Shown piece after piece: positions 44,824 to 53,931 of a stretch of DNA of 64,000 nt. Made by a program: the position numbers and the translations under genes. The DNA is from Isosphaera pallida ATCC 43644 (GTDB lineage Bacteria > Planctomycetota > Planctomycetia > Isosphaerales > Isosphaeraceae). The stretch covers positions 4,306,450 through 4,370,449 of the forward strand of contig NC_014962.1 of NCBI RefSeq assembly GCF_000186345.1, given 5' to 3'. How positions within the stretch are numbered: position 1 is the first letter of the stretch; each line of letters opens with the position of its first letter. The notes beneath the pieces are model-generated. The model ran no database searches. It was not told the origin of the DNA and saw nothing but the letters and a program-made list of their open reading frames with translations.

Positions 44824-45951
44824 ATGTTCTGGGTCATCGGGCTTGCGACGGCCTCCGCTCTTTCGAGCGGGATCCTCTTATCAACACCTACAACCACACT
44901 CACCCAAGAGGAGCCGCGAACCGGTTCCATCCCCCTCCAAACTGGAAACGATCCACGTCCGTTTGGTCCCAACGCGCCCTGGAATCGCCCCGTGAAAGGA
45001 ATCCCCCGGCACCCGGAATCGGATCGCTGGGTGGATCGGTTGTGGCGACTTTCGACCGCCGATCGTCCGGGCAACTTCAACCTAGGGGGATTCGAGGACT
45101 ATTCCTATCCGGTCTACTTGGTGGACGACGCCACGCGGGACGTGCCGGTCAAGTCGCGCCGTCCCGACTGGGGCAACCTACATGGCAAAACCGTCCCGTG
45201 GAATCCCAGCTGGCGGGCGGCCAAGGGAACTGATGGCCAAGTCATTATCCTCGATCCCAAAACCGGACGGGAATGGGATCTATTTCAGGTCCGATTCGAC
45301 GGCGCGACGCTCGTTGTCGGCAATGGCAACCTGGTTGATGGGGATTACCGCACCAAGGAGGATGGGTTCCCCCCTTCCCGTGGTTGCGGCATTCCCTACC
45401 TGGCTATGCTGACCCGACCTCAAGAACTCAGGCAAGGCGCCATTCGCCACGCCTTGTCCATGCCCGTGAAGAACCCCAACTCGACCTTGTTCGTCCCCCC
45501 AGCGACCAAAACGGATGGTGGACGCTTCGGCATTCCCGACGGGGTGCCAATGGGCATGCGGTTCGCGCTAGAAGTCAGCGACGAGGAGATTGAACAATGG
45601 ATTCGTTCGCTGCCCCGCGAGCTTGGCGAGGCAACCCGCAACTCGGCCCGAATCATCGCGGTGGCGTTGCGCGATTACGGATGGATCGTCACGGACAGTT
45701 CCGGCGGCGCATTCTTCCAATTCGAGTACAACGGCACGGCTGGCCCGGCGTGGAACGAATTGGGACTTGGCAAGCGTCCACTTAGGGACAAGGAATATCC
45801 CCGCGACCTTCTCGATGGACTTCTCTTGAAGGAACGCATTTATGCCCTTGTCCCCAGCGATCAATATCCCAAGATTGTCCAAGACGGCAGGGTTCAAGCC
45901 AACACCAAAGAAACCGCCCCTTTCATCAACGCAGTCGAGCCGCGTCGCTGA
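44824..45951 (+). CDS. Secreted protein of unknown function
   Basis: A 375-residue exported protein with a short signal peptide (MFWVIGLATASALSSGILLS). The mature part is probably beta-rich: the fragment FGPNAPWNRPVKGI near the start, then WDLFQVRFDG, SRGCGIPYLAMLTRPQEL followed by IRHALSMPV, VPPATKTDGG, and a late ARIIAVALRDYGWIVTDSSG. I know this wording from uncharacterised extracellular proteins of actinobacteria and other phyla, some linked to carbohydrate-active contexts, but cannot assign a function. The ATG has ggagaag four bases upstream. Downstream genes are convergent. Confidence 0.78.
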   Translation: MFWVIGLATASALSSGILLSTPTTTLTQEEPRTGSIPLQTGNDPRPFGPNAPWNRPVKGIPRHPESDRWVDRLWRLSTADRPGNFNLGGFEDYSYPVYLVDDATRDVPVKSRRPDWGNLHGKTVPWNPSWRAAKGTDGQVIILDPKTGREWDLFQVRFDGATLVVGNGNLVDGDYRTKEDGFPPSRGCGIPYLAMLTRPQELRQGAIRHALSMPVKNPNSTLFVPPATKTDGGRFGIPDGVPMGMRFALEVSDEEIEQWIRSLPRELGEATRNSARIIAVALRDYGWIVTDSSGGAFFQFEYNGTAGPAWNELGLGKRPLRDKEYPRDLLDGLLLKERIYALVPSDQYPKIVQDGRVQANTKETAPFINAVEPRR

Positions 45952-46002
45952 GAACAGAGGCGGTTTGAACCGGGGCCGGGGACCGGCTTCCATCCCATGA
46001 GT

Positions 46003-47547
46003 TTAGCCCGAACCAGGCGGATTGGTGTTCCGCTTGCGGAAGAACTCCTCAAGCGAACGGGTGTCGATTTTGACTTTAGGTCGAACGTCCTCCTCTTGCT
46101 TTCTATCAAGTCGCTTCGCGCCCAACGACGGTGGAGCCGATGGAGGGGGAGGGGGTGTTGACGCGGAGGGATCGGGACGTTCGGGAATCAAGTCGGGGAC
46201 TGGGAACGGCGCGGGCGGCGTCGAGCCCGAACCAGGAGCCGCGCCGGGCGTGGAAGCAGGAACCGCCCCCAATCCGCCCTTCAGTCTGGGCCCAGAGGAC
46301 GCGACCGGAACTTCCGAGAGATCGGGCAAGGGAGCCGAGGAACCCGACGGCATCGCCGGCAAAGCGCGATCGGCGGCGAAGGTCTCCGAGGGAGGCAAAG
46401 CCGGTTCGCCGCCGACCATCCCACTGCTCAAGGCAGACGAGATCCGACCCAACGCACCCGAAGCGCTCGCGCCGGGACGCGACGACTTGACCAAATTGAT
46501 CCACGACCACAACACCCGATACGACGGATCATTCTGACCGTTGAGAATCGGTTTATTGGTCGGTTTGTGAGGCATCAACGAGGCGATCAACAACGGGGAG
46601 CGGATTGGGTCGTCTGGGTCGATCAACCGGGTGGTGGCGTCCAGGTTGTACAACAGCACGTCTCGGGTCAGTTCCCGACGCGACGCCACCTGGATGAGTT
46701 GAAAGTCCGACTGTTGACGTTCGTGGTGACATCCCGCGCACTTGCGTTGCAGGATCGGATGGACCACGTTGGCGAACTCCTGGGTTCGCTTAAGGGCCAG
46801 ACCGGGCGGCAAATCGAACAGGATCGGTGCGCCGCCGGTCGCTCCCGCGAACTCGCGGGCCCGTTCCAGAGCATCGCGCCGCCGATCGGCGGCGTCCCCG
46901 GAGGCGGCGCTGAGGGGAGCTGGTCCTCCCGCGTCGATCGCCGCGGCCCGCACTTCAGGATCGCGGCGGTTCCCGTCGGCGCGACGCTCGGCGACTTCCA
47001 GGCCGTTGAGCATGGCCGACGCTTCCCGATGATCCGGAGCCAGACGTAGAACCGCCTCCAAATGAGCACGAGCCTGGGCGCGAAGGTCGTTGGCCAGGCA
47101 CCATCGGGCCATTTTGAGTTGCTCATCGGGATCGTTGACCGGTAGCGACCGGAGGCGATACCGATACAACTCGTCGAGGTTAGCGAAACTGGCGACCAAC
47201 TGCGTGGCCGGCAGGCGTGCCTGAATGGTGTCGCGCTCGATCAAAACCACGTCGCCCCGACGGGTGAGGCGGCCGTGGAGAACGCGATCGTTGGACAACA
47301 GGTGGACCATCGGCTCCCGGTCATCCGACCGCGACGCCGACCGGGGAACGCCCGATTCGTCGTCGCGAGGGGGTTGTGGGACAGTCCGAGGGACGGCGAA
47401 CGAGGACACGCTCGAAGTCGGTGACACCAGCGCGGCAAAGTGGGGCCAGGAGGTTGCGGCGACAAGGAAGCGCGTCGTGAGGCCCGACCCGACCGAGACC
47501 AGCGCCAGCCCGAGGACGAGCGACCGGAAGGAGGGTGGGGTATTCAT
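46003..47547 (-). CDS. Exported protein with single c-type heme motif (planctomycete cytochrome-like)
   Basis: A 514-residue exported protein. After a hydrophobic N-terminus (SLVLGLALVSVGSGLTTRFL) there is a basic/acidic region with a TPR-like stretch (EQLKMARWCLANDLRAQARA; LEAVLRLAPDHREASAML), then the heme site in ANVVHPILQRKCAGCHHERQ (CAGCH) and SPLLIASLMPHKPTNKPILN. This last block is typical of the short cytochrome-c-like modules in planctomycete proteins. A Pro/Ser-rich disordered region follows (about 385-490). The axial second ligand, often a Met or His further on, is not obvious. ATG 47547 is preferred to 47646. It is divergent from the beta-barrel-like gene. Confidence 0.82.
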   Translation of the reverse strand: MNTPPSFRSLVLGLALVSVGSGLTTRFLVAATSWPHFAALVSPTSSVSSFAVPRTVPQPPRDDESGVPRSASRSDDREPMVHLLSNDRVLHGRLTRRGDVVLIERDTIQARLPATQLVASFANLDELYRYRLRSLPVNDPDEQLKMARWCLANDLRAQARAHLEAVLRLAPDHREASAMLNGLEVAERRADGNRRDPEVRAAAIDAGGPAPLSAASGDAADRRRDALERAREFAGATGGAPILFDLPPGLALKRTQEFANVVHPILQRKCAGCHHERQQSDFQLIQVASRRELTRDVLLYNLDATTRLIDPDDPIRSPLLIASLMPHKPTNKPILNGQNDPSYRVLWSWINLVKSSRPGASASGALGRISSALSSGMVGGEPALPPSETFAADRALPAMPSGSSAPLPDLSEVPVASSGPRLKGGLGAVPASTPGAAPGSGSTPPAPFPVPDLIPERPDPSASTPPPPPSAPPSLGAKRLDRKQEEDVRPKVKIDTRSLEEFFRKRNTNPPGSG

Positions 47548-47816
47548 AGTGAGGCGACGATCGCTCCGATCGAACCGTCCGTCAAGCCCAATTTTCAACC
47601 TCCAACGCGCGGCTGCTTCCGCGGCGACGCGCGGGTGCTTTTCCAACCCTTTCCTCCGCGAACCATCCTCGTGCGAGTCACGACTTAATCAAGCTTGACT
47701 CATACGACGATTTGGACCAAGTTCTTTCCGCCGGTACGCGCAAAACGCGGGAGCAGTCGCAACACGATCGATTGAGTTCGCCTTTTGTTGGCTCAAACAG
47801 TTGGAAGGATTCGCTT

Positions 47817-48998
47817 ATGACGAAGAATTGTGAATCGTTCCATCACCCTATCACGTTCCTTTGGGTTAGCTGTTGGATCGTGTTGGCGATCTCAACAACC
47901 GCCGACGCGGTGTCTGGCCAAGCGAGGGCGGATGATTCGGAGTCGATCCTGCAATGGCAGGAGACCAGTCCAGCCAGTGAAACACCGACCTTCTACCGCC
48001 CCTGGATATTGCAATACGACTCCCCACCGTCTTCGATCATTGAGGGACCGATGGCCCACGTGTTGGCCTCGATGTCGCCACGAAGCAAAAGCGTTCCGCC
48101 ACGAACCGCCCGCGTTTCGACGCCCAAGGTGGACCACATGCTGCGCCGCGTTCAGTTCGTCGAGTCCGACAACGATTCGGTTGGCCCGCCAAGATTCCCC
48201 GGGTTCAGCCTGAACGCCTCCTCAACACCAAGCAACCTTCAACCTCAACCGCGCAATTCGATAGTGTTCGACGACCCGATCTCTTACGAAGGTCCCAGTC
48301 CCTCGACCGTCAACGACATCGACGTACGCGACGGTCCCCGCATCCCCGAGCCGATGGTCTTCGACTTGGTACGCGGTTTGGGAGCGCGACGGGGGGAATT
48401 TGAAATCAATGTGTTGAACTTGGTTCCATTCAAGCGGAAACGACCCAACTATGAATGGGCACCCGAGGTCGAATGGGTCATCGCCAACGGTCTGGCGATC
48501 GAGTATGAATTGCCGATCCTCGACACCCAAATCGTGGCCCAAAAATTTGCCGTACAGTACACCTTCGGAACCGCTCTTGACGACGCTCTGATCCACGGTG
48601 TTCAAGGAATCGCCTATTTCGACACGGTTAACGGCGACTTCATTCCGACTCTTCTCTATCTCATTGGTTTGCGCCTCGACGAACGTTGGAGCCTGTTCGC
48701 CATGCTCGGCGGAGCGGTCGGCCCCCAAGCGTTTCCGTTTCAAGAGGAGGAGGCCAACCCCTATGGCACCGATTTGATCGTCAACCTCTCGATCTTCAAC
48801 AATGTGACCGACCGACTCGTACTGGGTTTGGAAACCAACTTGTCTCGCCAGCTGCGCGGGCCTTCGGAATTGTTGGTGATGCCTCAACTGCACTACGAAA
48901 TCGGTGAACGGTTCAACCTTCAATTGGGTTTTGGAATGCGCGACGATGTGGTCGGACGCCACGGGGAACTCGGCTTTCGGGTGATCTGGGAGCGTTGA
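47817..48998 (+). CDS. Outer-membrane beta-barrel-like protein
   Basis: A 393-residue exported protein with an N-terminal signal (FLWVSCWIVLAISTTADAVS). Residues about 35-180 are polar with low complexity; from about 200 to the end alternating hydrophobic strands appear (GLAIEYELPIL, KFAVQYTFG, LYLIGLRLDERWSLFAMLGG, LIVNLSIFN, LVLGLETNLS, LLVMPQLHYEIG, FNLQLGFGMR, GELGFRVIWER), consistent with an outer-membrane barrel; the last residue is Arg preceded by aromatic Trp. ATG 47817 has ggaagga eight bases upstream, a strong site. Function is unknown; a porin-like or adhesin role is possible. Confidence 0.75.
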   Translation: MTKNCESFHHPITFLWVSCWIVLAISTTADAVSGQARADDSESILQWQETSPASETPTFYRPWILQYDSPPSSIIEGPMAHVLASMSPRSKSVPPRTARVSTPKVDHMLRRVQFVESDNDSVGPPRFPGFSLNASSTPSNLQPQPRNSIVFDDPISYEGPSPSTVNDIDVRDGPRIPEPMVFDLVRGLGARRGEFEINVLNLVPFKRKRPNYEWAPEVEWVIANGLAIEYELPILDTQIVAQKFAVQYTFGTALDDALIHGVQGIAYFDTVNGDFIPTLLYLIGLRLDERWSLFAMLGGAVGPQAFPFQEEEANPYGTDLIVNLSIFNNVTDRLVLGLETNLSRQLRGPSELLVMPQLHYEIGERFNLQLGFGMRDDVVGRHGELGFRVIWER

Positions 48999-49282
48999 GC
49001 CGTGGCCGCGTCGTCGCGGCGTGTCAACATCACGGGTCGTTGTGACCCACCGGCCGGGCGGGGTCGGCAGGGAAACCAGGCGAAGCGATCTACCCTGAAC
49101 CGAGGTCGGCGGATAAGATGCGGAGGAACTCACCGTCGGGACCATCCGTTCGACTTGGCGGGGATCGCCGAGACAAGACGGCTCCACGACGCCCTTTTTC
49201 TTGGACAGGTCGCGCCGCCTTGTCGCCGCCCCGAGACGACGATTCGCGGCGCCCGTACCGCGGCGCGGGATGGCACTGAGCG

Positions 49283-51400
49283 ATGGAGACTCCGCCCCAG
49301 CCCCAGGGCACCAACCCGACCCCTTCGACTTCCACCCTTGATCCCCAAGTCGAGGGCGGCCCCGCGCCGGGCCGGGTGGATGCGACTCGTTTCCACCCCT
49401 CGCCCAACGGAGAACCGCATCGAGACCCGGCCCAAGACCTCTCCCCCGCCAGCCCCCCCCCAACCTCTGGTCCTGCCTCGGTGACCGCCGCTGGTTCAGA
49501 AGAAGCCGCGACGGCCTGCCAACGGCTCATGGACCTGCTTGAGACCGCCCGTAAACTCGAAGCCCTGGAACAATCACGGTTCGACGACAAGGTGAGGCTC
49601 CCCATTACCGAGTTCGTCGCGGCCCAATTTCGGATGCGGATTCAACCCGCCCTTGCCCCGGATTGGCCCCAAAACGACCCGGTTCACCTGGCACTTTGCG
49701 GCGGCACCAACTCGGGCAAATCAACCATTCTCAACGTATTGATCGGCCATCCGCTGGCCTCGATGAGTCCCACCGCCCGGCATAGCCAGCACCCCGAAGC
49801 CTACCAAGCCGCCGGGTGGAGTCTGGATTGGTGCGACCGCTACCCCGGACGGTTCGAGACGGCCGGTTATGTGCGTTACCGCAACCAGCATCCCCCGCGT
49901 CAGACCGACGCCGACCTGGAACACCACGGCTACCGTCCCGCCTACGCCGTTCACGATGTCGCGCCCCCCGATCCCAACGAGGCCACGCGGCTGGGTCCCA
50001 ACCTTTTCGACTCCCCCCACGGCGTGGTCTGCTGGGACGCCCCGGATATCTCTACCGAACAGGCCCGGTACTACATGAGCGCGGTGGTGGACGCCCTAGC
50101 GCTGGCCGACCTCATCCTCTTCGCTGTCACTAAGGAGAGCTACGCCGACGACCGGGGCCTGTCGTTTTTGAAGATGCTCACCCACGCTGGGCTCCCAGTG
50201 CTCGCCGTCGCCAACAAGCTGCCCACAGCCCGCGACGAACGCGAGGAAATCCTGCCGGACATCCGAGCCAAACTGGAAGCCCACCGCCGCGAACCACCCG
50301 GCGCGCGGCGATTGGACTGGTTTCTGGTCATGCCAACCGCCTCGGGCGACGACGTTGGGTCCCGATTCCAGCGACTGTGCGACGAGCCAGCGGTTCATCA
50401 CCTCAAACGGGTCGCCCGCGACCTCGCCGCCGAAGGGACCCGGCTCAAGAAGGAAAACCTCGACCGGGTGTTCCACTACGTTTCCACCGCGATTCATCCC
50501 GCCCTGGAACCGCTGCGCAGTCAGGTCCGCGAGGTGGACCGCTGGCGCAGCGACCTAGAAAGCCTCACCCAAACCCATCTGCTCAGACGCTATCGGGAGG
50601 AACATCTCAACGGCGAACGTTACGAGGCGTTCGATCGAACCATGATCCGGGTGTTGGAATTGATCCAAGTGCCGTTCGTGGGCCGTTGGCTGTCCAAAAT
50701 TTCCGGCCTGTTACGCAAGCCGGCCGATCTCTTGCTCCATCAAATCAAAACCCGCTCCTGGACCACGCGGACTCCTAGCGGTGACCTGAGCCGGGAACCC
50801 GAACACGTCGTGCTGGAGCGTTTGCTGGAAATCTGGTTCAACGAGGTCCGCGGCCTAGCCCAGGCCAAGGCCGACGACCCCCAAAACGGCTGTCGGATCG
50901 GTTGGAACCAGGTGGCGCGCGGTCTCGACTCCGCCGAGTTTTTAGAACGACTCCGAAACAGCTTTCCCATCGCCTACCAAGCCTACCGCGAGGACCTGAT
51001 CCGCGAGGAAGAAACCCGCGCGACCCGAATTCACGAGGCGATCGCCTCCAAACCGAACTTGTTGCGCTCGCTCAAGTACGGTCAGCTCGCCACCCAAATT
51101 TCAGCTGTGGCAATGGTGATCGTCTCGGGCGGATTCAACGTCTCCGACCTGGTGGTGGCCCCCCTGGTGGCCACGCTGCTCAACGTCTTGGTCGAAGGAG
51201 GCGTGGGAGCCTTCGTCGAAGCCGAGAAAGCCAAACTGCGCGATTGGCAAGCCGCCCGCATCGAAGCGATCGCGCGGGAGGGTCTGGTGAACCCCGCGCT
51301 CAGCTTGTTTCCCGCAGCGGTCGAATCGGATCGACTCGACACCGTCGCCGACGACTTGGCCTTGATCGGCCAGGCGGTCAGACGAATCATCACCACGTAA
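49283..51400 (+). CDS. Dynamin-superfamily-like GTPase, first of a pair
   Basis: A 705-residue protein. The first 60 residues are Pro-rich. Walker A is G140-G-T-N-S-G-K146-S (CGGTNSGKSTILNVL). The switch region contains SPTARHSQHP; the G3-like motif is VVCWDAPDIS (DxPD in place of DxxG) and the G4-like motif is VANKLPTARDE (NKLP in place of NKxD). The C-terminal half is helical with a hydrophobic patch (about 600-640, ATQISAVAMVIVSGGFNVSD then LVVAPLVATLLNVLVEG) that could contact membrane. The next gene is a second GTPase 148 bases on; bacterial dynamin-like proteins are often encoded in such pairs. Role is likely membrane remodelling or envelope stress (inference). Confidence 0.8.
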   Translation: METPPQPQGTNPTPSTSTLDPQVEGGPAPGRVDATRFHPSPNGEPHRDPAQDLSPASPPPTSGPASVTAAGSEEAATACQRLMDLLETARKLEALEQSRFDDKVRLPITEFVAAQFRMRIQPALAPDWPQNDPVHLALCGGTNSGKSTILNVLIGHPLASMSPTARHSQHPEAYQAAGWSLDWCDRYPGRFETAGYVRYRNQHPPRQTDADLEHHGYRPAYAVHDVAPPDPNEATRLGPNLFDSPHGVVCWDAPDISTEQARYYMSAVVDALALADLILFAVTKESYADDRGLSFLKMLTHAGLPVLAVANKLPTARDEREEILPDIRAKLEAHRREPPGARRLDWFLVMPTASGDDVGSRFQRLCDEPAVHHLKRVARDLAAEGTRLKKENLDRVFHYVSTAIHPALEPLRSQVREVDRWRSDLESLTQTHLLRRYREEHLNGERYEAFDRTMIRVLELIQVPFVGRWLSKISGLLRKPADLLLHQIKTRSWTTRTPSGDLSREPEHVVLERLLEIWFNEVRGLAQAKADDPQNGCRIGWNQVARGLDSAEFLERLRNSFPIAYQAYREDLIREEETRATRIHEAIASKPNLLRSLKYGQLATQISAVAMVIVSGGFNVSDLVVAPLVATLLNVLVEGGVGAFVEAEKAKLRDWQAARIEAIAREGLVNPALSLFPAAVESDRLDTVADDLALIGQAVRRIITT

Positions 51401-51548
51401 GTGATCTTCAGTCCAAGGGAGTCCCAGGGAGAAATCCGCCCCGACTATCCCACCGCCTCCCCCCCACCGATCCCGACGACCGGCGGGAAAACGGACGCCG
51501 CGTGGTCGCCTCGGACCCACGGACTCTCCCACCGGAGCCGCGCCCGCC

Positions 51549-53594
51549 GTGAACCTGACGACGCCCCCGACTCCCCACTCGACTTCGCCCGCGCCCACGA
51601 TCGTTCGCGCCCCGCTCGACCGCGACGCCGAGGTCGCCCCACGCAAGCGAGCTATCGAGGCAGCCCTCGCCCGCCTGCGCGGGACGATCGAACACCCCCG
51701 TTGTCTGAGGATCGACCCCGAGTCGCGTCGGGCGTTGGTCTTAGCCCTGTCGCGGGTCGAAGCCTTGTCGCTAGAAAGCTCGCGGCCCTGCTTGACCATC
51801 GCTCTGGTCGGTTGCACTGGAGCTGGCAAAAGCACCCTCATCAACGCCCTGGCCCGCGCCCGCATCGCCCGTCCCGGCACGATCCGACCCACCACCAGCG
51901 CCATTCGGGTCTATCACCATCGCCTGGTGCCTCACGGCGGCCTGGCCGAGGAGGTCGTCGGACTCATCCCCGCCCAGTTCGTCCCCCACGACCGCCCCGA
52001 ACTGGAAACCAAGACCCTGGTGGACACCCCCGACCTGGACAGCGTCAGCGTCGAACACCGCCAAACCACCAAAGCCGTTCTCAAAGCCGCGCAATTGGTC
52101 GTCTATGTCTTTAGCCATGAAAAATACATGGAGGAACGAGTCTGGTCGGTGTTGCGGCAGGAAATCGTCTTCAGCCATTCCATCGCCGTGCTGAACAAGG
52201 CCGACGAAGTGTCGGCGACCGACCTGGATCTGATCACCCACGACCTCAAGCGGCGGTTCGCCGACCTCGGGCTGGCCGAGATCCCGATCTTCCGGGTTTG
52301 CGCCCGCCGGCACGCCCCCGCCGACCCCGGCGACCCGCCCCCGCTCAACGTCATCCCCCAGGTCGATGAGATGGAGGCGCTGCGCGACTTTTTGGAACAA
52401 CGCCTGGACCGCGCCGAGGCGCTGCGGTTGATTCGAGAGCAACGCGCCAACGTTCTCAAAGACTTACGCCAACTCATCAATGAGACAATTCCCGCAGCTC
52501 GGGTCGAGCGTTTGGAACGATTGATGGCGGAAACCCCTGAACGAGTCCGTCAGGTGTCTGAGCGTTTGATCGGCCAGGTCGGCCCGGCGCTTGACGCGGC
52601 CGAGGAGGAATTCCGCCCCCTGGCCGTGCTTCGGTTGCACGAGCGCTTTTGGGGACCCTTTCGCGGTTGGTTAGCCGTGGCCGACTTTTTGACCATTGGC
52701 CTCTCGGGATTGGTCCGTCAACTGCTGGGACGACCCGCGCGGGGACGACCCGAAGCCATTGTTCAAATCTTCGAACGTCAAGGTCAAGCTCTGGTGGGCG
52801 ACGCGCTGCGCGACGAGGCGTTGCGGTTTCAAACCCGACTCCGCGAGGCAGAACTGCCCTTGGAGCACTGGCGAACCCTTACCGGCGGCACGACCGCCGA
52901 GATGGTGCTGAGCGAACTGGGCGACGCCCTCACCCGACGCATCGACGAGCCGAGCGACCCCACCCGCTGGTCCACCCGCGTGGTGATCTTCCTGGCCAGC
53001 CTGATCGGAGCGATGCTGCCGTTCGCCCTGGCGGTCTTCGTGCTGTGGCAACTGACTCGGGACTTTCTGGCAGGCAATTATGGCGGTTGGGACTTGGTTG
53101 TTCATCTTACGCTCATGGTTTTGGTTTTCTTTGTGGTCCTTCAGATGGTCGTCTCGCTGTTCATGGCCGGACCCTCCCGCAAATTGGGCCGGGGGTTGGG
53201 TCGTTTGGCCATTCACGACGCTCTTGGTTTGCACATCAATCGCTGGACTCACACCTACCGCGACGACCTGCTCGCCGATCGCCGCGATCTCCTCGAACCC
53301 CTCGACGAGTTGGATCGACTCAACGAACTCGACCTCGAGCCGATGAGTCCGCCTGCGTTGCCACCCGCCGAGCTTCCACCCCCGCCAGCTGTTGGCGCGA
53401 CCCCGACGCCGCCGACTCTCGACTCCACGAACATCCCTTCCCCCACCGCCCCTGTCGAATTGGCTGCCATCTCGGCCTCGACCGCCCCCCCCACCCCCAC
53501 CCTCACCCCGACCGCCAACCCCGCCCCAACCGGGTCTCGCTTCAGCGGCTTCCTCTCGCGCCGGCCGGAAACCGAAACCGGGGCTGGATCCTAA
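51549..53594 (+). CDS. Dynamin-superfamily-like membrane GTPase, second of a pair
   Basis: A 681-residue protein starting from GTG. Walker A is G88-C-T-G-A-G-K94-S (VGCTGAGKSTLINAL), switch I PTTSAIRVYHH, G3 LVDTPDLDSVS and G4 VLNKADEVS, so the motifs are more canonical than in its neighbour. Helical regions follow, with a hydrophobic pair of membrane segments (about 478-502 and 516-539: LASLIGAMLPFALAVFVLW; HLTLMVLVFFVVLQMVVSLF), then a Pro-rich tail (about 590-670). Two membrane segments near the end of the helical stalk resemble the membrane-inserting paddle of bacterial dynamin-like proteins. It probably acts with the first GTPase. Long ORFs on other frames over this gene are shadows. Confidence 0.85.
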   Translation: MNLTTPPTPHSTSPAPTIVRAPLDRDAEVAPRKRAIEAALARLRGTIEHPRCLRIDPESRRALVLALSRVEALSLESSRPCLTIALVGCTGAGKSTLINALARARIARPGTIRPTTSAIRVYHHRLVPHGGLAEEVVGLIPAQFVPHDRPELETKTLVDTPDLDSVSVEHRQTTKAVLKAAQLVVYVFSHEKYMEERVWSVLRQEIVFSHSIAVLNKADEVSATDLDLITHDLKRRFADLGLAEIPIFRVCARRHAPADPGDPPPLNVIPQVDEMEALRDFLEQRLDRAEALRLIREQRANVLKDLRQLINETIPAARVERLERLMAETPERVRQVSERLIGQVGPALDAAEEEFRPLAVLRLHERFWGPFRGWLAVADFLTIGLSGLVRQLLGRPARGRPEAIVQIFERQGQALVGDALRDEALRFQTRLREAELPLEHWRTLTGGTTAEMVLSELGDALTRRIDEPSDPTRWSTRVVIFLASLIGAMLPFALAVFVLWQLTRDFLAGNYGGWDLVVHLTLMVLVFFVVLQMVVSLFMAGPSRKLGRGLGRLAIHDALGLHINRWTHTYRDDLLADRRDLLEPLDELDRLNELDLEPMSPPALPPAELPPPPAVGATPTPPTLDSTNIPSPTAPVELAAISASTAPPTPTLTPTANPAPTGSRFSGFLSRRPETETGAGS

Positions 53595-53931
53595 TCGCCA
53601 CCCTCCCACTGCATTCCCCTTCCTCCCAACCGATCAACAGCCGCCGCGGCGACGCGCTGACTCCGTCAAATGTCCACGTCACGACCAATTCCCCTCCCCC
53701 TCCACGCGCTCGACTCCCAAACCACCTCCCTCTGGTTGAACGGCGGACCGAACACCCGGCCCCGGTGATTCTCAAGGCCGTCCGGCGTCGGGTTTACCCC
53801 ACTACCCAATGCATGGTAGGTCCGATAAGTTTTGAAGTGGCCGTCGCGGGACGCCAAACGCTTCACGCGCGTTGTGTCCTGTCCTACGACGCAATACCTT
53901 GGCACATCAACAAAACCAACGGATTCTTTCG
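53595..53931 (+). other. Intergenic region between the GTPase pair and a hypothetical gene
   Basis: A 337-base gap. A long open frame (52649-54322, plus) crosses it but is out of frame with both neighbours and has no family signature. No RNA or repeat found. Confidence 0.5.
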
